Assembly (NCBI RefSeq): GCF_050948215.1
Contig: NC_135161.1
Location: 2,638,830-2,702,829, forward strand
Length of the DNA: 64,000 nt
Origin: Halictus rubicundus
Lineage: Eukaryota; Arthropoda; Insecta; Hymenoptera; Halictidae
Reading direction: 5' to 3'
Made by a program: the position numbers and the translations under genes. Of this stretch, positions 52,180 through 54,914 are shown one piece after another. Position 1 is the first letter of the stretch; the number at the start of each line of letters is the position of its first letter. The notes under the pieces are model-generated. The model did no database searches. It worked only from the letters and a program-made list of their open reading frames with translations, and was not told the DNA's origin.

Positions 52180-53864
52180 TACACCTCCGCTCAAAAGTGT
52201 GCGGACACTTAGGCTGAAGTTCCGAAAATCGGTCAAACCGGATTGAGCTCAAATTTGACACATAGCCTCATTTTGCATTAAAACCGCGTTTCCCAAAAGT
52301 ATTTTTGGCAACCCGAAACAATTTTTTAATTATATTAGTATCAATTTCTACCTTACCGACATCACAATTTTTACCCTTTTTTCTACCTTTTTTCTTTACT
52401 TTACTTTAGTACTTATGTCTGCACGAAACGAATATGACACCTTCGAAGGGTTTAATTATCCTTGGCAAAGAAGTATGTATTGTGAATTTTTGTATACTCT
52501 GTAACATGTATATACATTATAATGCAATTAAAAAATTTACGTGTCCACGTTATCGTGTCAATTATAAAAGGCATGGGATTGTTAAAATGTATAACGTTGA
52601 AATATTTCATGATAAATATTACCATGACTTCGTGCAATGTACTTCCTTGTTTTAATACAGATAACATACATAGTTAATTTTAGCAAGATGAAGTACAGCT
52701 TTCTTCGGAGATTTTAACTCGTGTGATCATAACTAAAATAGCTCTAATGTTTGAAACTAGTTAAACACGGCTGACATACTATGATGTTGAAATTGACTCA
52801 CAGCAATAAAAGAAATTTGCCTGTGTTTCTCGTTAACGCTTTTACGACGGGATTGCGTCAGTAACACAAGATTATTTCCACGTTCGTGTCGTCCTACACT
52901 TTTTACAGATGGTAACACATGAGCCTATCATTAAGATTATATGAAATTATATGCGACTAATCATGAAATATTTTCTATATTTAGTTTTCAAAACTAAAAT
53001 TACCGATGTTGGAGAGTTTACATAAATTTAATTTAATCTTTTTTACATTGACTCTAATTGTTACTCGAGTTCACAAAATGCATATAAATTGATCACTACG
53101 ATTATAACTACACGAAAGTACTATAGTTCATCAAATTTAAATGATGCTTACTTCGGACATCATATTTTTTGTCATTCGGTTAAAAAATTTAGGACTATAC
53201 ACTTTATATAATTAATATGAATACTCTCTGTATGCCTTTAGCGTCCTGCGAAACATTAAAATGCCTATTGTCAGCTTAACCTACTTTTCCTATTCCAAAT
53301 TATTATTTGTCATTTCTCCATTAAACTACTTTCTTCTCAAGATTATCCTTCAGAAATAGAAAGAAATCTAATCAAACTTGTGTTTATGCTTCTGCAAACC
53401 TAATAATTTCGTGAGGCACTTAAATTAATAATACATCAACAAGAACTTGTTAAAAGTAATCTAGAGTACCTATATGTTGTACCTATATGATACTTTGGTT
53501 TGTATCCTCGGTACGTCAGGTTATACTACGAAATGTCATCCACTCTAAGACATTTTAAGATTCTTCCCAGAGTCAATGAAAAAAAATGGATTGCCTCATA
53601 CATATATATCAACGTAATACTAATGACTACTGGCAGACACATCTAGTCAATTAATTGCAGATAAAATTGCTGACTTACCCGGTAACCCTTCTCTCCGGTG
53701 CCGCCATATTCTCCACCAGCACCTTTTTCACCCTTTGGTCCAGGGGGCCCATCTGGACCGATGTCACCCGGAAGCCCTTCCGGTCCTTGTGGCCCAGGGA
53801 TGCCGGAAAAACCTGGATTACCTTTTATTCCCGTACAATTGCATTTGTACGAATCATTGCAGAT
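1317..53864 (-). CDS. Collagen type IV alpha chain gene, partial (13 visible exons; viking/alpha-2 type more likely than alpha-1)
   Basis: Structural protein of basement membranes: three alpha chains form a secreted triple helix that is cross-linked through N-terminal 7S and C-terminal NC1 domains. Joining 13 minus-strand exons (53864-53679, 23415-23371, 22292-22071, 17948-17886, 10322-10083, 9927-9766, 9401-9275, 9168-9019, 8932-8756, 7658-7494, 5189-4843, 4402-4153, 1510-1317) gives 2,328 nt, or 776 codons, with no stop. Every junction is AG/GT and in phase. The product is Gly-X-Y repeats broken by short interruptions, as is typical of type IV and not of fibrillar collagen. It starts with a cysteine-rich segment (Cys at residues 2, 8 and 10), and a GCNG motif follows 27 triplets after the first Gly-X-Y, a spacing I recall from vertebrate type IV chains. 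Signal peptide and NC1 are not in view. Insect alpha-1 (Cg25C) has, as I recall, an EKGNRG-type start that is absent here, which favours viking. Family is certain; chain is tentative. Confidence 0.93.
1803..2500. mobile_element. Foldback element (about 700 bp), family unnamed
   Basis: Arms of about 200 bp: 1803-2010 pairs with 2300-2500 (catttttctaacg.. on the left; the same block inverted on the right around tatcatatttggtat). A third, direct copy of the arm interior lies at about 2155-2235. It carries no transposase and sits directly beside the mariner-like element at 2507. Confidence 0.75.
2507..3868. mobile_element. Mariner/Tc1-superfamily transposon, degenerate autonomous copy
   Basis: Terminal inverted repeats of about 95 bp: 2507-2605 pairs with 3779-3868, with ends starting TTATG(T/G)GATCTTATTGTA. 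TA dinucleotides flank both ends (2505-2506 and 3869-3870), the expected target duplication. The interior codes on the minus strand for a broken transposase. Confidence 0.85.
2663..3578 (-). pseudogene. Transposase pseudogene (mariner-like, DDE/D family)
   Basis: Three minus-strand fragments in different frames. 3578-3306 carries an N-terminal helix-turn-helix type region (YSLEERVEIIF, FKETGSV). 3299-2982 carries HPYKMQLHQEL and FSDECTFFLN, with the first catalytic Asp. A third frame near 2890-2785 carries VRQWLNNRFP and RSPDLTPVDFFFW, with the third catalytic residue. Where the second catalytic Asp is expected, the sequence reads N-F-S-P. Frameshifts and that change mean it cannot encode an active enzyme. 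Confidence 0.85.
3885..4018 (-). mobile_element. Family H element fragment
   Basis: Shares, in inverse orientation, about 130 bp with 30960-31110, for example aagatattaaaaaagt, acacgtgtccaagga and tatttggg..ggcgttttcaag. The outer terminus present at 30932 is missing here, so this is a truncated copy. Confidence 0.7.
4153..4402 (-). CDS. Collagen IV exon l, two long interruptions (residues 629-711 plus split Gly)
   Basis: 250 nt; the acceptor is gtttgtag and the donor CCAG|gtgaga. It contains two non-repeat stretches, GDDAQVPRELLR and GESSQHDIKLD. The second is in a position and style (KGEPGE...LDGEKG) that recall a conserved interruption of type IV chains. The exon ends with the first base of a split glycine completed by exon m. 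Confidence 0.94.
4843..5189 (-). CDS. Collagen IV exon k, largest visible exon (residues 513-628)
   Basis: 347 nt, starting with GA that completes a split glycine and ending in phase 0 at AAG|gttaac, a non-consensus donor. It holds 22 regular triplets from GLPGEKGERG, an interruption GKIILPRGQLK, then GLIGDIGEKG to GPKGEK. Phase agrees with exon l, whose first codon is GGT, which supports the unusual donor. Confidence 0.92.
5278..5550. other. GC-rich block, possibly retrotransposon debris
   Basis: A sharply GC-rich 270-bp patch in an AT-rich intron, with G and C runs. A segment reading tagtgggta ... gagtcccacata resembles the 3' region of some insect non-LTR retrotransposons, but this is a weak impression. 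The plus-strand 71-codon open frame here has no recognisable domain. Confidence 0.3.
5799..5942. mobile_element. Family A MITE (short copy)
   Basis: Begins gggtaagggac and ends with the inverse (..ccttaccc), with ttaaaaataagtataatt in the right arm. It belongs to the palindromic family most complete at 45026-45250, here with an internal deletion in the left arm. Confidence 0.8.
5943..7001. other. Intron sequence, nothing recognised
   Basis: AT-rich, without inverted repeats or coding similarity that I could see. Two overlapping short open frames around 6652-6867 show no known motif. Confidence 0.5.
7004..7368. mobile_element. Family P DNA transposon (MITE), copy 1
   Basis: Ends are near-perfect inverted repeats, CAGTCAAACCTGTTTTTGTG and its complement, flanked by TA on both sides (7002-7003, 7369-7370). 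Repeated subterminal tgcggt/gtgcgatt motifs follow. 365 bp with no coding capacity. A second copy is at 15605. Confidence 0.85.
7494..7658 (-). CDS. Collagen IV exon j with a Cys-x-x-Cys interruption (residues 458-512 plus split Gly)
   Basis: 165 nt with split-Gly junctions; the donor is CCAG|gtatgt. The product has an early break (GKGIRIQ), then uninterrupted triplets, and ends GLKGDDCGVCTPG. The CGVC pair sits in a helix interruption, as paired cysteines do in other type IV chains, where they can link chains. The acceptor is not unique: an AG nine bases further in (exon start 7649) would also restore the glycine and would remove one Pro-Lys-Gly. I chose the outer site because its pyrimidine tract (ttttttctg) is closer. 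Confidence 0.9.
7659..8755. other. Collagen intron with an ATT-rich microsatellite
   Basis: The imperfect trinucleotide run (ATT/GTT) at about 7680-7732 lies just upstream of exon j in the transcribed sense. The rest is AT-rich with no recognised feature. Confidence 0.6.
8756..8932 (-). CDS. Collagen IV exon i (residues 399-457 plus split Gly)
   Basis: 177 nt with split-Gly junctions at both ends; the acceptor is acgatag and the donor GCTG|gtaacg. The helix is interrupted once, by GVTII, followed by GPPGFDGKHGTPG. The opposite strand is also open across this exon, a by-product of GC-rich Gly/Pro codons. Confidence 0.95.
9019..9168 (-). CDS. Collagen IV exon h (residues 349-398 plus split Gly)
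   Basis: 150 nt. It begins with GT completing the split glycine and ends with G before |gtacgt. It includes a very proline-rich run, GPPGPPGPAGPPG, expected to be thermally stable, and one short interruption, GTSVK. Introns on either side are only 106 and 86 nt, the shortest in the window. Confidence 0.95.
9275..9401 (-). CDS. Collagen IV exon g (residues 307-348 plus split Gly)
   Basis: 127 nt. It starts in phase 0 after atctttag and ends with the first base of a split glycine codon (CTAG|gtttgt). Seven triplets precede a 12-residue acidic interruption, GKYIPELDEIIE, and the helix resumes at GNIGIQGDLG. From this exon to exon i the chain uses split-Gly junctions (G|GT). Confidence 0.93.
9766..9927 (-). 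CDS. Collagen IV exon f, perfect Gly-X-Y (residues 253-306)
   Basis: 162 nt, 18 perfect triplets from GRPGFLG to GSVGTD, phase 0 at both ends. The acceptor is tacgcag and the donor GAC|gtaagt. It is rich in Lys/Glu/Asp triplets (GEKGEKG), as is usual for helix-stabilising charge pairs. The intron separating it from exon e is only 155 nt. Confidence 0.95.
10083..10322 (-). CDS. Collagen IV exon e, two helix interruptions (residues 173-252)
   Basis: 240 nt, phase 0 at both ends; the acceptor is catcttag and the donor CGG|gtaagt. After GYPGERGLPGMQGEPG there is a small break (GDTVY). After GDPG there is a long 18-residue non-repeat stretch, GPSSRTEYIKRTGSTPVK, before GSKGYKG. Interruptions of this length add flexibility in type IV collagen and can carry binding sites. 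No specific function can be assigned from sequence alone. Confidence 0.95.
10360..11595. mobile_element. Family G foldback element, copy 1
   Basis: Outer arms (10366-10620 and 11355-11590) are inverted copies, e.g. caaaagtgcccctaaacc against ggtttaggggcacttttg, and gcttatccaaagaaaat against attttctttggataagc. An extra direct copy of an arm segment (tcaggcatatttcagcta) lies at 11205-11235. Arms are shared with 57371-58360. No transposase found. Confidence 0.8.
11596..12257. other. Intron, nothing recognised
   Basis: AT-rich sequence without identifiable repeat ends or coding similarity. Confidence 0.45.
12302..12958. mobile_element. Element B, mariner/Tc1-like MITE inside A
   Basis: Inverted arms of about 145 bp share ccacgcgaaatc, tgtttcggattttgttca, aattgttgatttta and agtgtcaccct. 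TA is duplicated at 12300-12301 and 12959-12960. 657 bp with no transposase. Confidence 0.85.
13005..13848. mobile_element. Element C, mariner/Tc1-like MITE inside A
   Basis: Arms of about 90 bp (13005-13095 against 13757-13848) share gtaaacataggtc, aggtcaac and atttttgtttgcta. TA flanks both ends (13003-13004, 13849-13850). The interior was later opened by hAT element D. Confidence 0.85.
13113..13587. mobile_element. Element D, non-autonomous hAT transposon inside C
   Basis: Terminal inverted repeats are CAGACCTGGGCAAA and the complement of CAGTGCTGGGCAAA, with a perfect 8-bp target duplication, CTTCCAAC, at 13105-13112 and 13588-13595. Eight-base duplications are the hallmark of hAT elements. 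475 bp, very AT-rich interior. The 76-codon minus-strand frame inside shows no transposase motif. Confidence 0.9.
14310..14720 (+). pseudogene. Tc1-type transposase C-terminal fragment, broken
   Basis: Plus-strand reading gives DNDPKHKARIVQEFLLYNC (second catalytic Asp region), TPDSNSIENLWD (third acidic residue in IEN) and LDRRVGKTTMHNKKALKNR, then after a frame change MPNRLRQVIKN and YPTKY near the C-terminus. In-frame stops interrupt it. The 5' half and the left end of the element are missing. Confidence 0.87.
14721..15604. other. Intron, nothing recognised
   Basis: AT-rich sequence. A more C-rich stretch at 15330-15450 shows no recognisable gene. Confidence 0.45.
15605..16194. mobile_element. 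Family P DNA transposon, copy 2
   Basis: The same termini as 7004-7368 (cagtcaaacctgtttttgtg and complement) with internal tgcggt/accgcata motifs. It contains a palindromic ggatccctgtaggggatcc at 16077-16095. The interior partly matches copy 1 in inverse orientation, and it is larger than copy 1. Left flank is TG rather than TA. Confidence 0.8.
16261..17885. promoter_or_regulatory. Unique, higher-complexity intron sequence (candidate regulatory DNA)
   Basis: Unlike the surrounding transposons this stretch has balanced composition and no repeated ends, particularly 16340-16610 and 17040-17600. It ends in a GC-rich simple repeat (17728-17765). Open frames are present on both strands but none shows a domain. 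Function is inference only. Confidence 0.25.
17728..17765. repeat. Pentanucleotide repeat (GCGGT/GCGGC)
   Basis: gcgcggtgcggcgcggtg and its continuation form about seven imperfect 5-bp units. This CpG-rich microsatellite is 120 bp downstream of exon d in the transcribed sense. Confidence 0.8.
17886..17948 (-). CDS. Collagen IV exon d (residues 152-172)
   Basis: A 63-nt exon of seven uninterrupted Gly-X-Y triplets, from GYPGSYG to GETGDM, phase 0 at both ends. The acceptor is tcctcag and the donor ATG|gtgagt. It is isolated between introns of 4.1 and 7.6 kb. An antisense plus-strand open frame over it is a shadow. Confidence 0.93.
18021..19245. mobile_element. Family S transposon with perfect 19-bp inverted ends
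   Basis: GAGTCCGGATGTTCATGCA at 18021-18039 is exactly repeated in inverse at 19227-19245. TA is on both sides (18019-18020, 19246-19247). Inside, a roughly 55-bp direct repeat (taatacacctggccatta...) occurs at 18058-18117 and 18248-18306, and a hAT-like element M (18561-18973) interrupts it. No transposase seen. Confidence 0.85.
18561..18973. mobile_element. Family M hAT-like element, copy 1
   Basis: Starts CAGAGTTGTGC and ends with the exact inverse, GCACAACTCTG. The arms are built from many taattacattgtaattcaa-like words. The target duplication is not clean (ctttggga / cttgggaa). A larger copy with a perfect duplication is at 35823. Confidence 0.82.
19757..20110. mobile_element. Palindromic MITE (gtcggggacaaaatt family)
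   Basis: The left arm from gtcggggacaaaattaagt pairs with the right arm ending ..aatttgttctctcctgta. The arms share cttgagttctttt/gatgttag blocks, also found in element K at 40563 and in a partial copy at 41443. Confidence 0.75.
20111..20856. other. Intron, nothing recognised
   Basis: AT-rich with a T run at 20333-20346. No repeat ends or coding similarity seen. Confidence 0.45.
20857..21416. mobile_element. Family A MITE interrupted by an E element
   Basis: A termini gggtaagggacccaatta (left) and ..gggtcccttatcc (right) enclose A arm sequence up to 20982 and from 21314. The centre is occupied by element E. TA flanks A on both sides. Confidence 0.87.
20983..21313. mobile_element. Family E palindromic MITE, copy 1
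   Basis: Inverted arms of about 150 bp, with outer ends of the cagtgtgtttcaaaagtgtt / complement of cagggtgtcccaaaaatgtt type. Shared words include gtacaac, aactttttcctttgcgaaaa and aatgttctccgcggc. TA is duplicated at 20981-20982 and 21314-21315. A short open frame on each strand is incidental. Confidence 0.88.
21417..22070. other. Intron, nothing recognised
   Basis: AT-rich sequence downstream of exon c. No repeats or coding similarity recognised. Confidence 0.45.
22071..22292 (-). CDS. Collagen IV exon c with the 7S GCNG motif (residues 78-151)
   Basis: 222 nt, phase 0 at both ends; the acceptor is gactacag and the donor GAG|gtaatc. It contains GPDGLDGCNGTDG, which matches the conserved GCNG site of the 7S region (a disulfide cysteine next to an N-glycosylation sequon, N-G-T). 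One helix interruption, GINSI, precedes GVKGDRG. The exon ends GINGLE. Confidence 0.95.
22370..22730. repeat. Dispersed repeat O, copy 1
   Basis: Resembles 34785-35075 in the same order: (c/t)tagg(g/a)(c/t)ggct..tatt, cgacttt.gagttttg, ataaaatcg, then ttttcgaaaa..ttgttttacg-like words, partly inverted. Ends are not resolved, so it is listed as a repeat rather than a defined transposon. Confidence 0.45.
22731..22805. repeat. 25-bp tandem duplication
   Basis: agaaaagacgcagcctgtcg followed by tatac occurs twice in tandem (22731-22755, 22756-22780), then a diverged third unit (ataaaagacgatatcctgta). Confidence 0.9.
22806..23370. other. Intron, nothing recognised
   Basis: AT-rich sequence between the tandem repeat and exon b. 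No feature recognised. Confidence 0.45.
23371..23415 (-). CDS. Collagen IV exon b (residues 63-77)
   Basis: A 45-nt mini-exon of exactly five Gly-X-Y triplets, GDPGIQGFPGPPGLS, phase 0 at both ends. The acceptor is ttttttag and the donor TCG|gtttgt, a weaker donor than most others in the gene. It lies at the 3' side of the 30.3-kb intron. Reading from exon a through b into c keeps the Gly-X-Y register and gives the expected 27-triplet spacing to GCNG, so I see no missing exon. Confidence 0.93.
24176..24354. mobile_element. Family A MITE
   Basis: gggtcaggaatctaattact on the left, ..cagtaattgggttccttacc on the right, with a (TA)n run in the middle. TA lies on both sides. Arms match 45026-45250. 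Confidence 0.82.
24355..25092. other. Large-intron segment, nothing recognised
   Basis: Partly higher-complexity sequence at 24500-24900 with short open frames on both strands but no domain. Confidence 0.4.
25093..25427. mobile_element. Family E palindromic MITE, copy 2
   Basis: Ends cacggtgtttcaaaaatgtt and the complement of cagggtgtcccaaaaatgtt. TA flanks at 25091-25092 and 25428-25429. The arms match the copies at 20983 and 59203. Confidence 0.88.
25483..25890 (+). mobile_element. Family T element, copy 1, with a coding-like segment
   Basis: Begins aggctgaagttccgaaaatc. It ends in a segment where a pyrimidine-rich tract ending tag precedes an open frame starting MVERGGRYRLEMYLDNK and reading on to VEIVTEIA before a stop. 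The same segment, with stops, is in the copy at 61873. The layout suggests the start of a transposase behind an intron. The protein is not one I recognise. The right end is missing here. Confidence 0.7.
25891..26722. other. Large-intron segment, nothing recognised
   Basis: Very AT-rich. A 66-codon open frame at 26156-26356 has no recognisable motif. Confidence 0.45.
26723..26928. mobile_element. Family A MITE
   Basis: gggtaagggatgccattact on the left; the right terminus is degraded (gggtctgttacac). The arm centre (aaaaagagatat, tcattaaaatccgttaat) is characteristic of the family. Confidence 0.8.
27073..27125. repeat. Near-perfect short hairpin
   Basis: AATATTGCATATCT (27073-27086) pairs exactly with 27112-27125. 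After a 3x3 internal loop, TTGTGCTA (27090-27097) pairs exactly with TAGCACAA (27101-27108) around a 3-nt loop. The same words recur inverted at 27234-27256 and as (t)agcacaa motifs near 27365, 27373 and 27492. It is likely part of a mobile element, with ends not resolved. Confidence 0.8.
27126..29284. other. Large-intron segment, nothing firmly recognised
   Basis: AT-rich sequence with several short open frames (27626-27866, 28053-28579). None carries a domain and they occur on both strands. Confidence 0.4.
29285..29715. promoter_or_regulatory. Unique GC-richer block in the large intron (candidate regulatory DNA)
   Basis: About 430 bp of balanced, non-repetitive sequence (gcggccgaacgattcatggg, tatttatcgaaatagcacgc) that contrasts with the transposon-derived surroundings and includes a G run at 29534-29549. 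Such islands in insect introns are often conserved enhancers; that role is inference. Confidence 0.25.
29774..29888. mobile_element. Family A MITE, left half only
   Basis: Reads ataagggatccaggtactat through aagtataatgaatattaaa to agagatatcaaatttttttt, then stops matching. The right arm is absent. Confidence 0.78.
29889..30931. other. Large-intron segment, nothing firmly recognised
   Basis: AT-rich. A motif cagtaaggtgggacctcagc at 30554 could be a transposon end, but no partner was found. Confidence 0.4.
30932..31165 (+). mobile_element. Family H element
   Basis: Starts cagggtgttcatttgaaaac just after TA (30930-30931). It shares about 130 bp with the inverted fragment at 3885-4018. Its centre is palindromic: tatttggg..ggcgtt at 31050 and tttgaaaacgccacccaaat at 31136. 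A G run lies at 31061-31071. The right end is unresolved. Confidence 0.7.
31166..34784. other. Large-intron segment, nothing firmly recognised
   Basis: 3.6 kb of AT-rich DNA with G runs (31766-31774), a (TA)n run at 34512-34533 and scattered short open frames lacking domains. A terminus-like caccctg word was not found. I see no gene. Confidence 0.4.
34785..35075. repeat. Dispersed repeat O, copy 2
   Basis: Shares order and words with 22370-22730 (cttaggatggcttttatttt, cgacttttgaatttc, ataaaatcgt, gattttcgaaaaaattgag). It contains a C run at 34820-34831. Confidence 0.45.
35409..35462 (+). repeat. Polypurine tract
   Basis: A strand-asymmetric run of aagg/gagg units (aaggaaggaaggaaaggtgg, then ggagggagg words), about 50 bp with almost no pyrimidines. 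Simple repeat in the large intron. Confidence 0.85.
35823..36577. mobile_element. Family M hAT-like element, copy 2
   Basis: CAGAGTTGTGC at the left end and its exact inverse at the right, with a perfect 8-bp target duplication, TGCAAAAG, at 35815-35822 and 36578-36585. The interior of the arms is made of taattcaa/ttgaatta words. The 755-bp element encloses AT-rich filler with no transposase. The left target lies in a sequence like the family F terminus (tagactgcagattttatgca). Confidence 0.9.
37618..37762. repeat. Poly-C run with an adjacent inverted repeat
   Basis: About 19 C residues run into ggggg, then gacctaacccagacctaacc. The inverse, gtctgggttaggtttgggg, follows 90 bp later. The same ctgggttaggtttg word occurs in family T at 62136. 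Probably mobile-element debris. Confidence 0.65.
37832..38105. repeat. Two diverged direct repeats (about 105 bp each)
   Basis: atctcacaaaccaaggtctt..aggaaaaagttgttcagaat..tatttcaaggtcatt at 37832-37936 is repeated with changes at 37998-38102, a period of about 166 bp. Unassigned repeat. Confidence 0.7.
38106..39681. other. Large-intron segment with a long but unsupported open frame
   Basis: A 187-codon plus-strand frame (38877-39440) runs through simple repeats (gaaacgaaac units at 39075-39103; gccttgtg units at 39161-39190). I do not recognise it and judge it a chance frame. Confidence 0.4.
39682..40298. mobile_element. Family A MITE split by element F and expanded
   Basis: Left terminus gggtgagggacccaatta; right terminus ..aattgggtctctcaccc. 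Element F sits at 39738-39938. After the resumed arm, a repeated block (cacagtattcgggg.. then cacagtaattaagg) occurs twice at 40010-40080 with G runs, so this copy is longer than its relatives. Confidence 0.75.
39738..39938. mobile_element. Family F hAT MITE, copy 1
   Basis: Ends TAGACTGCGGATCTTTATGC and the inverse of TcGACTGCGAATTTTATGCA, with a perfect 8-bp target duplication, TTAATTAT, at 39730-39737 and 39939-39946. 201 bp, non-coding. Confidence 0.92.
40563..41251. mobile_element. Element K, long foldback MITE
   Basis: Arms of about 325 bp (40563-40890 and 40926-41251) pair almost throughout, around a spacer of about 35 bp: e.g. ccttttcaagcggaataact against the same block inverted, and gactagtttgctagagaa against ttctctagcaaactagt. 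TA lies at both ends (40561-40562, 41252-41253). No protein is encoded. Confidence 0.9.
41443..41556. mobile_element. Single arm of the gtcggggacaaaatt family
   Basis: gtcggggacaaaattaagtg followed by caccctgtgaaaactaataa and cttagatgttagaat. It matches the arm of the element at 19757. The other arm is absent. Confidence 0.6.
41632..42124. mobile_element. Element L, mariner/Tc1-like MITE with 50-bp inverted ends
   Basis: CAAGGTGGCCCTTAAGTCAC and the inverse of CAGGGTGGCCCGTAAGTCAC begin nearly identical 50-bp ends (tttcccatttaaaagatgaa). TA is on both sides (41630-41631, 42125-42126). The interior, including gaaattcaggccagaaattg, is not recognisably coding. Confidence 0.88.
42190..42620. promoter_or_regulatory. 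Unique GC-richer block in the large intron (candidate regulatory DNA)
   Basis: About 430 bp of non-repetitive sequence (ggaagggccgcgcttccagc, gtcagtcgcacgtgggtatc) between transposons. No domain in the short frames. Suggested function is inference from composition. Confidence 0.22.
42621..45025. other. Large-intron segment, nothing firmly recognised
   Basis: AT-rich. A word gagcttttatgcaaagat at 43688 faintly recalls the family F terminus. Open frames at 43917-44460 occur on both strands and show no domain. Confidence 0.4.
45026..45250. mobile_element. Family A MITE (reference copy)
   Basis: The cleanest full-length copy: ggtaaaagacccagttactg on the left; gtaattgggccccttaccc on the right. 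The arms pair through aattaatataggcatagtaa and tttaaaaataagtag to a centre at tcattaaaatctgttaatac. TA flanks at 45024-45025 and 45251-45252. Non-coding palindrome, mariner-type target. Confidence 0.88.
45251..46273. other. Large-intron segment, nothing recognised
   Basis: AT-rich with a gtgtgagtg-like stretch at 45790-45840. No gene seen. Confidence 0.4.
46274..47138 (+). mobile_element. Tc1-like transposon, internally deleted
   Basis: The left end, cactgctggccaaaattata, and the inverse right end (gaagtgaacttttggtgatc) pair imperfectly. TA lies at 46272-46273 and 47139-47140. The interior keeps only the C-terminal part of a transposase. Confidence 0.8.
46600..46920 (+). pseudogene. Tc1-type transposase C-terminus, broken
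   Basis: Reads ACSPDINPIENLWGILVERI, the conserved block holding the third catalytic acidic residue (Glu in IEN). A different frame then gives EEIDQQLIEVFVSN and IRIFQLIHPNGLATDY to a natural-looking stop. The N-terminal DNA-binding part and the first two catalytic Asp are gone. Non-functional. Confidence 0.85.
47139..47790. promoter_or_regulatory. Unique GC-richer block in the large intron (candidate regulatory DNA)
   Basis: Non-repetitive, balanced sequence, e.g. gcagctcgcagcgatctcaa and tgaccggccggtcgtcaagc (with the palindrome gaccggccggtc). The 116-codon minus-strand frame at 47672-47322 has no recognisable domain. Regulatory role is only a suggestion. Confidence 0.25.
47791..49615. other. 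Large-intron segment, nothing recognised
   Basis: AT-rich without recognisable repeat ends or coding similarity. Confidence 0.45.
49616..49813. mobile_element. Family F hAT MITE, copy 2
   Basis: Ends TAGCCTGGGGATCTTTATGC and the inverse of TAGACTGCGGAAGTTTATGC, with a perfect 8-bp target duplication, ATAATAAG, at 49608-49615 and 49814-49821. 198 bp; internal tctagaaaatttt/ aattttttctaga words also pair. Confidence 0.92.
49831..50222. repeat. Two tandem GC-rich units of about 191 bp
   Basis: Unit 1 (49831-50021) and unit 2 (50022-50222) share gaggatggtgggggaggcaa, ttaccgtggggcaacgaaga and a cctcaattgagg / ctcgattgag palindrome near the start. Both open with CAG....GGGCA, like hAT termini. 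Open frames here are incidental. Confidence 0.85.
50755..50955. mobile_element. Family E palindromic MITE, copy 3 (truncated)
   Basis: The left arm (cagggtgccccaaaaatgtt, gtacttccttgaaagg, ttaactttttcttttgcaaa) and centre (ggattccggctcggcgatat) are present. The second arm is replaced by other AT-rich DNA after about 50955. TA precedes the left end. Confidence 0.82.
51540..52080. promoter_or_regulatory. GC-rich unique block 1.6 kb inside the large intron (candidate regulatory DNA)
   Basis: Balanced, CpG-containing sequence starting with a (ACGTC)n/(GCGTC)n pentanucleotide run at 51654-51693 and continuing to 52070. It is the nearest such block downstream of the 7S exon, a common place for collagen enhancers. 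Open frames on both strands lack domains. Role inferred only. Confidence 0.28.
52120..52177. repeat. (TA)n microsatellite
   Basis: About 28 uninterrupted TA units directly next to the terminus of a family T element. Confidence 0.97.
52182..52390 (+). mobile_element. Family T element, copy 2 (left part)
   Basis: Shows the outer end cacctccgctcaaaagtgtg followed by aggctgaagttccgaaaatc and agcctcattttgcattaaaa. The rest, including the coding-like segment, is missing. It supplies the terminal sequence lost from the copy at 25483. Confidence 0.75.
52391..53678. other. Intron next to the 7S exon, nothing recognised
   Basis: AT-rich; open frames at 52434-52667 overlap on both strands and have no domain. 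Confidence 0.45.
53679..53864 (-). CDS. Collagen IV exon a: 7S-domain start (residues 1-62 of the visible chain)
   Basis: 186 nt, phase 0 at both ends. The acceptor follows a T-rich tract (gttttag) and the donor is CGG|gtaagt. The product begins ICNDSYKCNCTG and passes straight into 17 Gly-X-Y triplets ending GEKGYR. The three cysteines just before the helix match the disulfide-forming N-terminus of the 7S domain, through which four type IV molecules are joined end to end. There is no ATG or signal peptide here, so at least one earlier coding exon exists to the right. Confidence 0.93.
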
Positions 53865-54914
53865 CTAAAACAAATAAAACGAAAACGTAGGTCAAAAAAT
53901 GTTCACTGATCGTGTCATTATTCTTTAAAGCAAGCACAAATACAAGTGTAGTTTATATTATGTCGTGATTCAATAAATAATCTAATTTTATTCTTATCTA
54001 GAATAATTAAACGAGTTATTGCCTGTCTGTAGAAATGAATCGATAACATATCGGTCAGTTTGACTTAGGCATAAATACCAATATGTTTTCGATTCTACTG
54101 ATTCAACCTAAAGATATTATTCATAAAATTGGATTATGTGATAAACGACTCTTATCTATTTACAATAAGCATTATAAATTGATTAGTATCTTTTTCTTTG
54201 TTTGTGGGTTAAAATCATTGTAATGAATATCAACGTAAATGATTACGGTACATAGTGCATCACTTTTTGAATCTTCCATTAACCCCCCAGTGGGATTATT
54301 ATGATTGCTGCGGCACTAATAAATTTTCTTTATTTTATTACGTTCTCGATGCAGCAAAGAAAAATTGATTTCCATTTACCAATTAAGTGGAAATTGATAT
54401 TGAGTATATACATATATGTGTTAATTAAATACCGTTAATTAAAAGTACGTTTTTCATAAATCAAACAACCGTTTGTTTAAACTGTATAACAGTTCCAGAA
54501 TCGAAGCACAATTTTATTGTGAAAATAAAGTTATATTATGTATGCGATTTCTATTATTTCACGATTCTACTCGTCCTTTTCCAAACGCACCTTGAATTTT
54601 TTAATTTAGATTGAAGTTACTTTTCTTCTGTTGTTTGAGTATCACCGAAGAGTTAGAGTAGCTGATGCTTTCAAAAACACTTGTGTTGTAGATCAAAATG
54701 TTTATTCTTGAAACGGGAAACTCATCTTTGAATGGTCCATACGCTAATCCTTAACGGCGCGTTTAATTCGGTACATAAAACATTCGTATATTTTCAAGAT
54801 AAAATTGCATTCAATACATAAGCAACAGCTTACGTGTCCATCACAATGATGCTCGATTGAACGTCACGAATTTTTAAGAAAACTTTTCTTATGCAATAAC
54901 TTGAAAAGTCTTTT
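53865..54914. other. Sequence upstream of the 7S exon, no signal exon found
   Basis: I looked on the minus strand for an exon ending in phase 0 that could supply the signal peptide and found none convincing. AT-rich, no repeats identified. Confidence 0.45.

Noticed and set aside
54834..54870. Possible upstream collagen micro-exon ending ..HHCDGH before gtaagc
   Set aside because: The cysteine would fit 7S spacing, but an in-frame stop lies a few codons upstream and the only acceptor gives an 18-nt exon with no pyrimidine tract.
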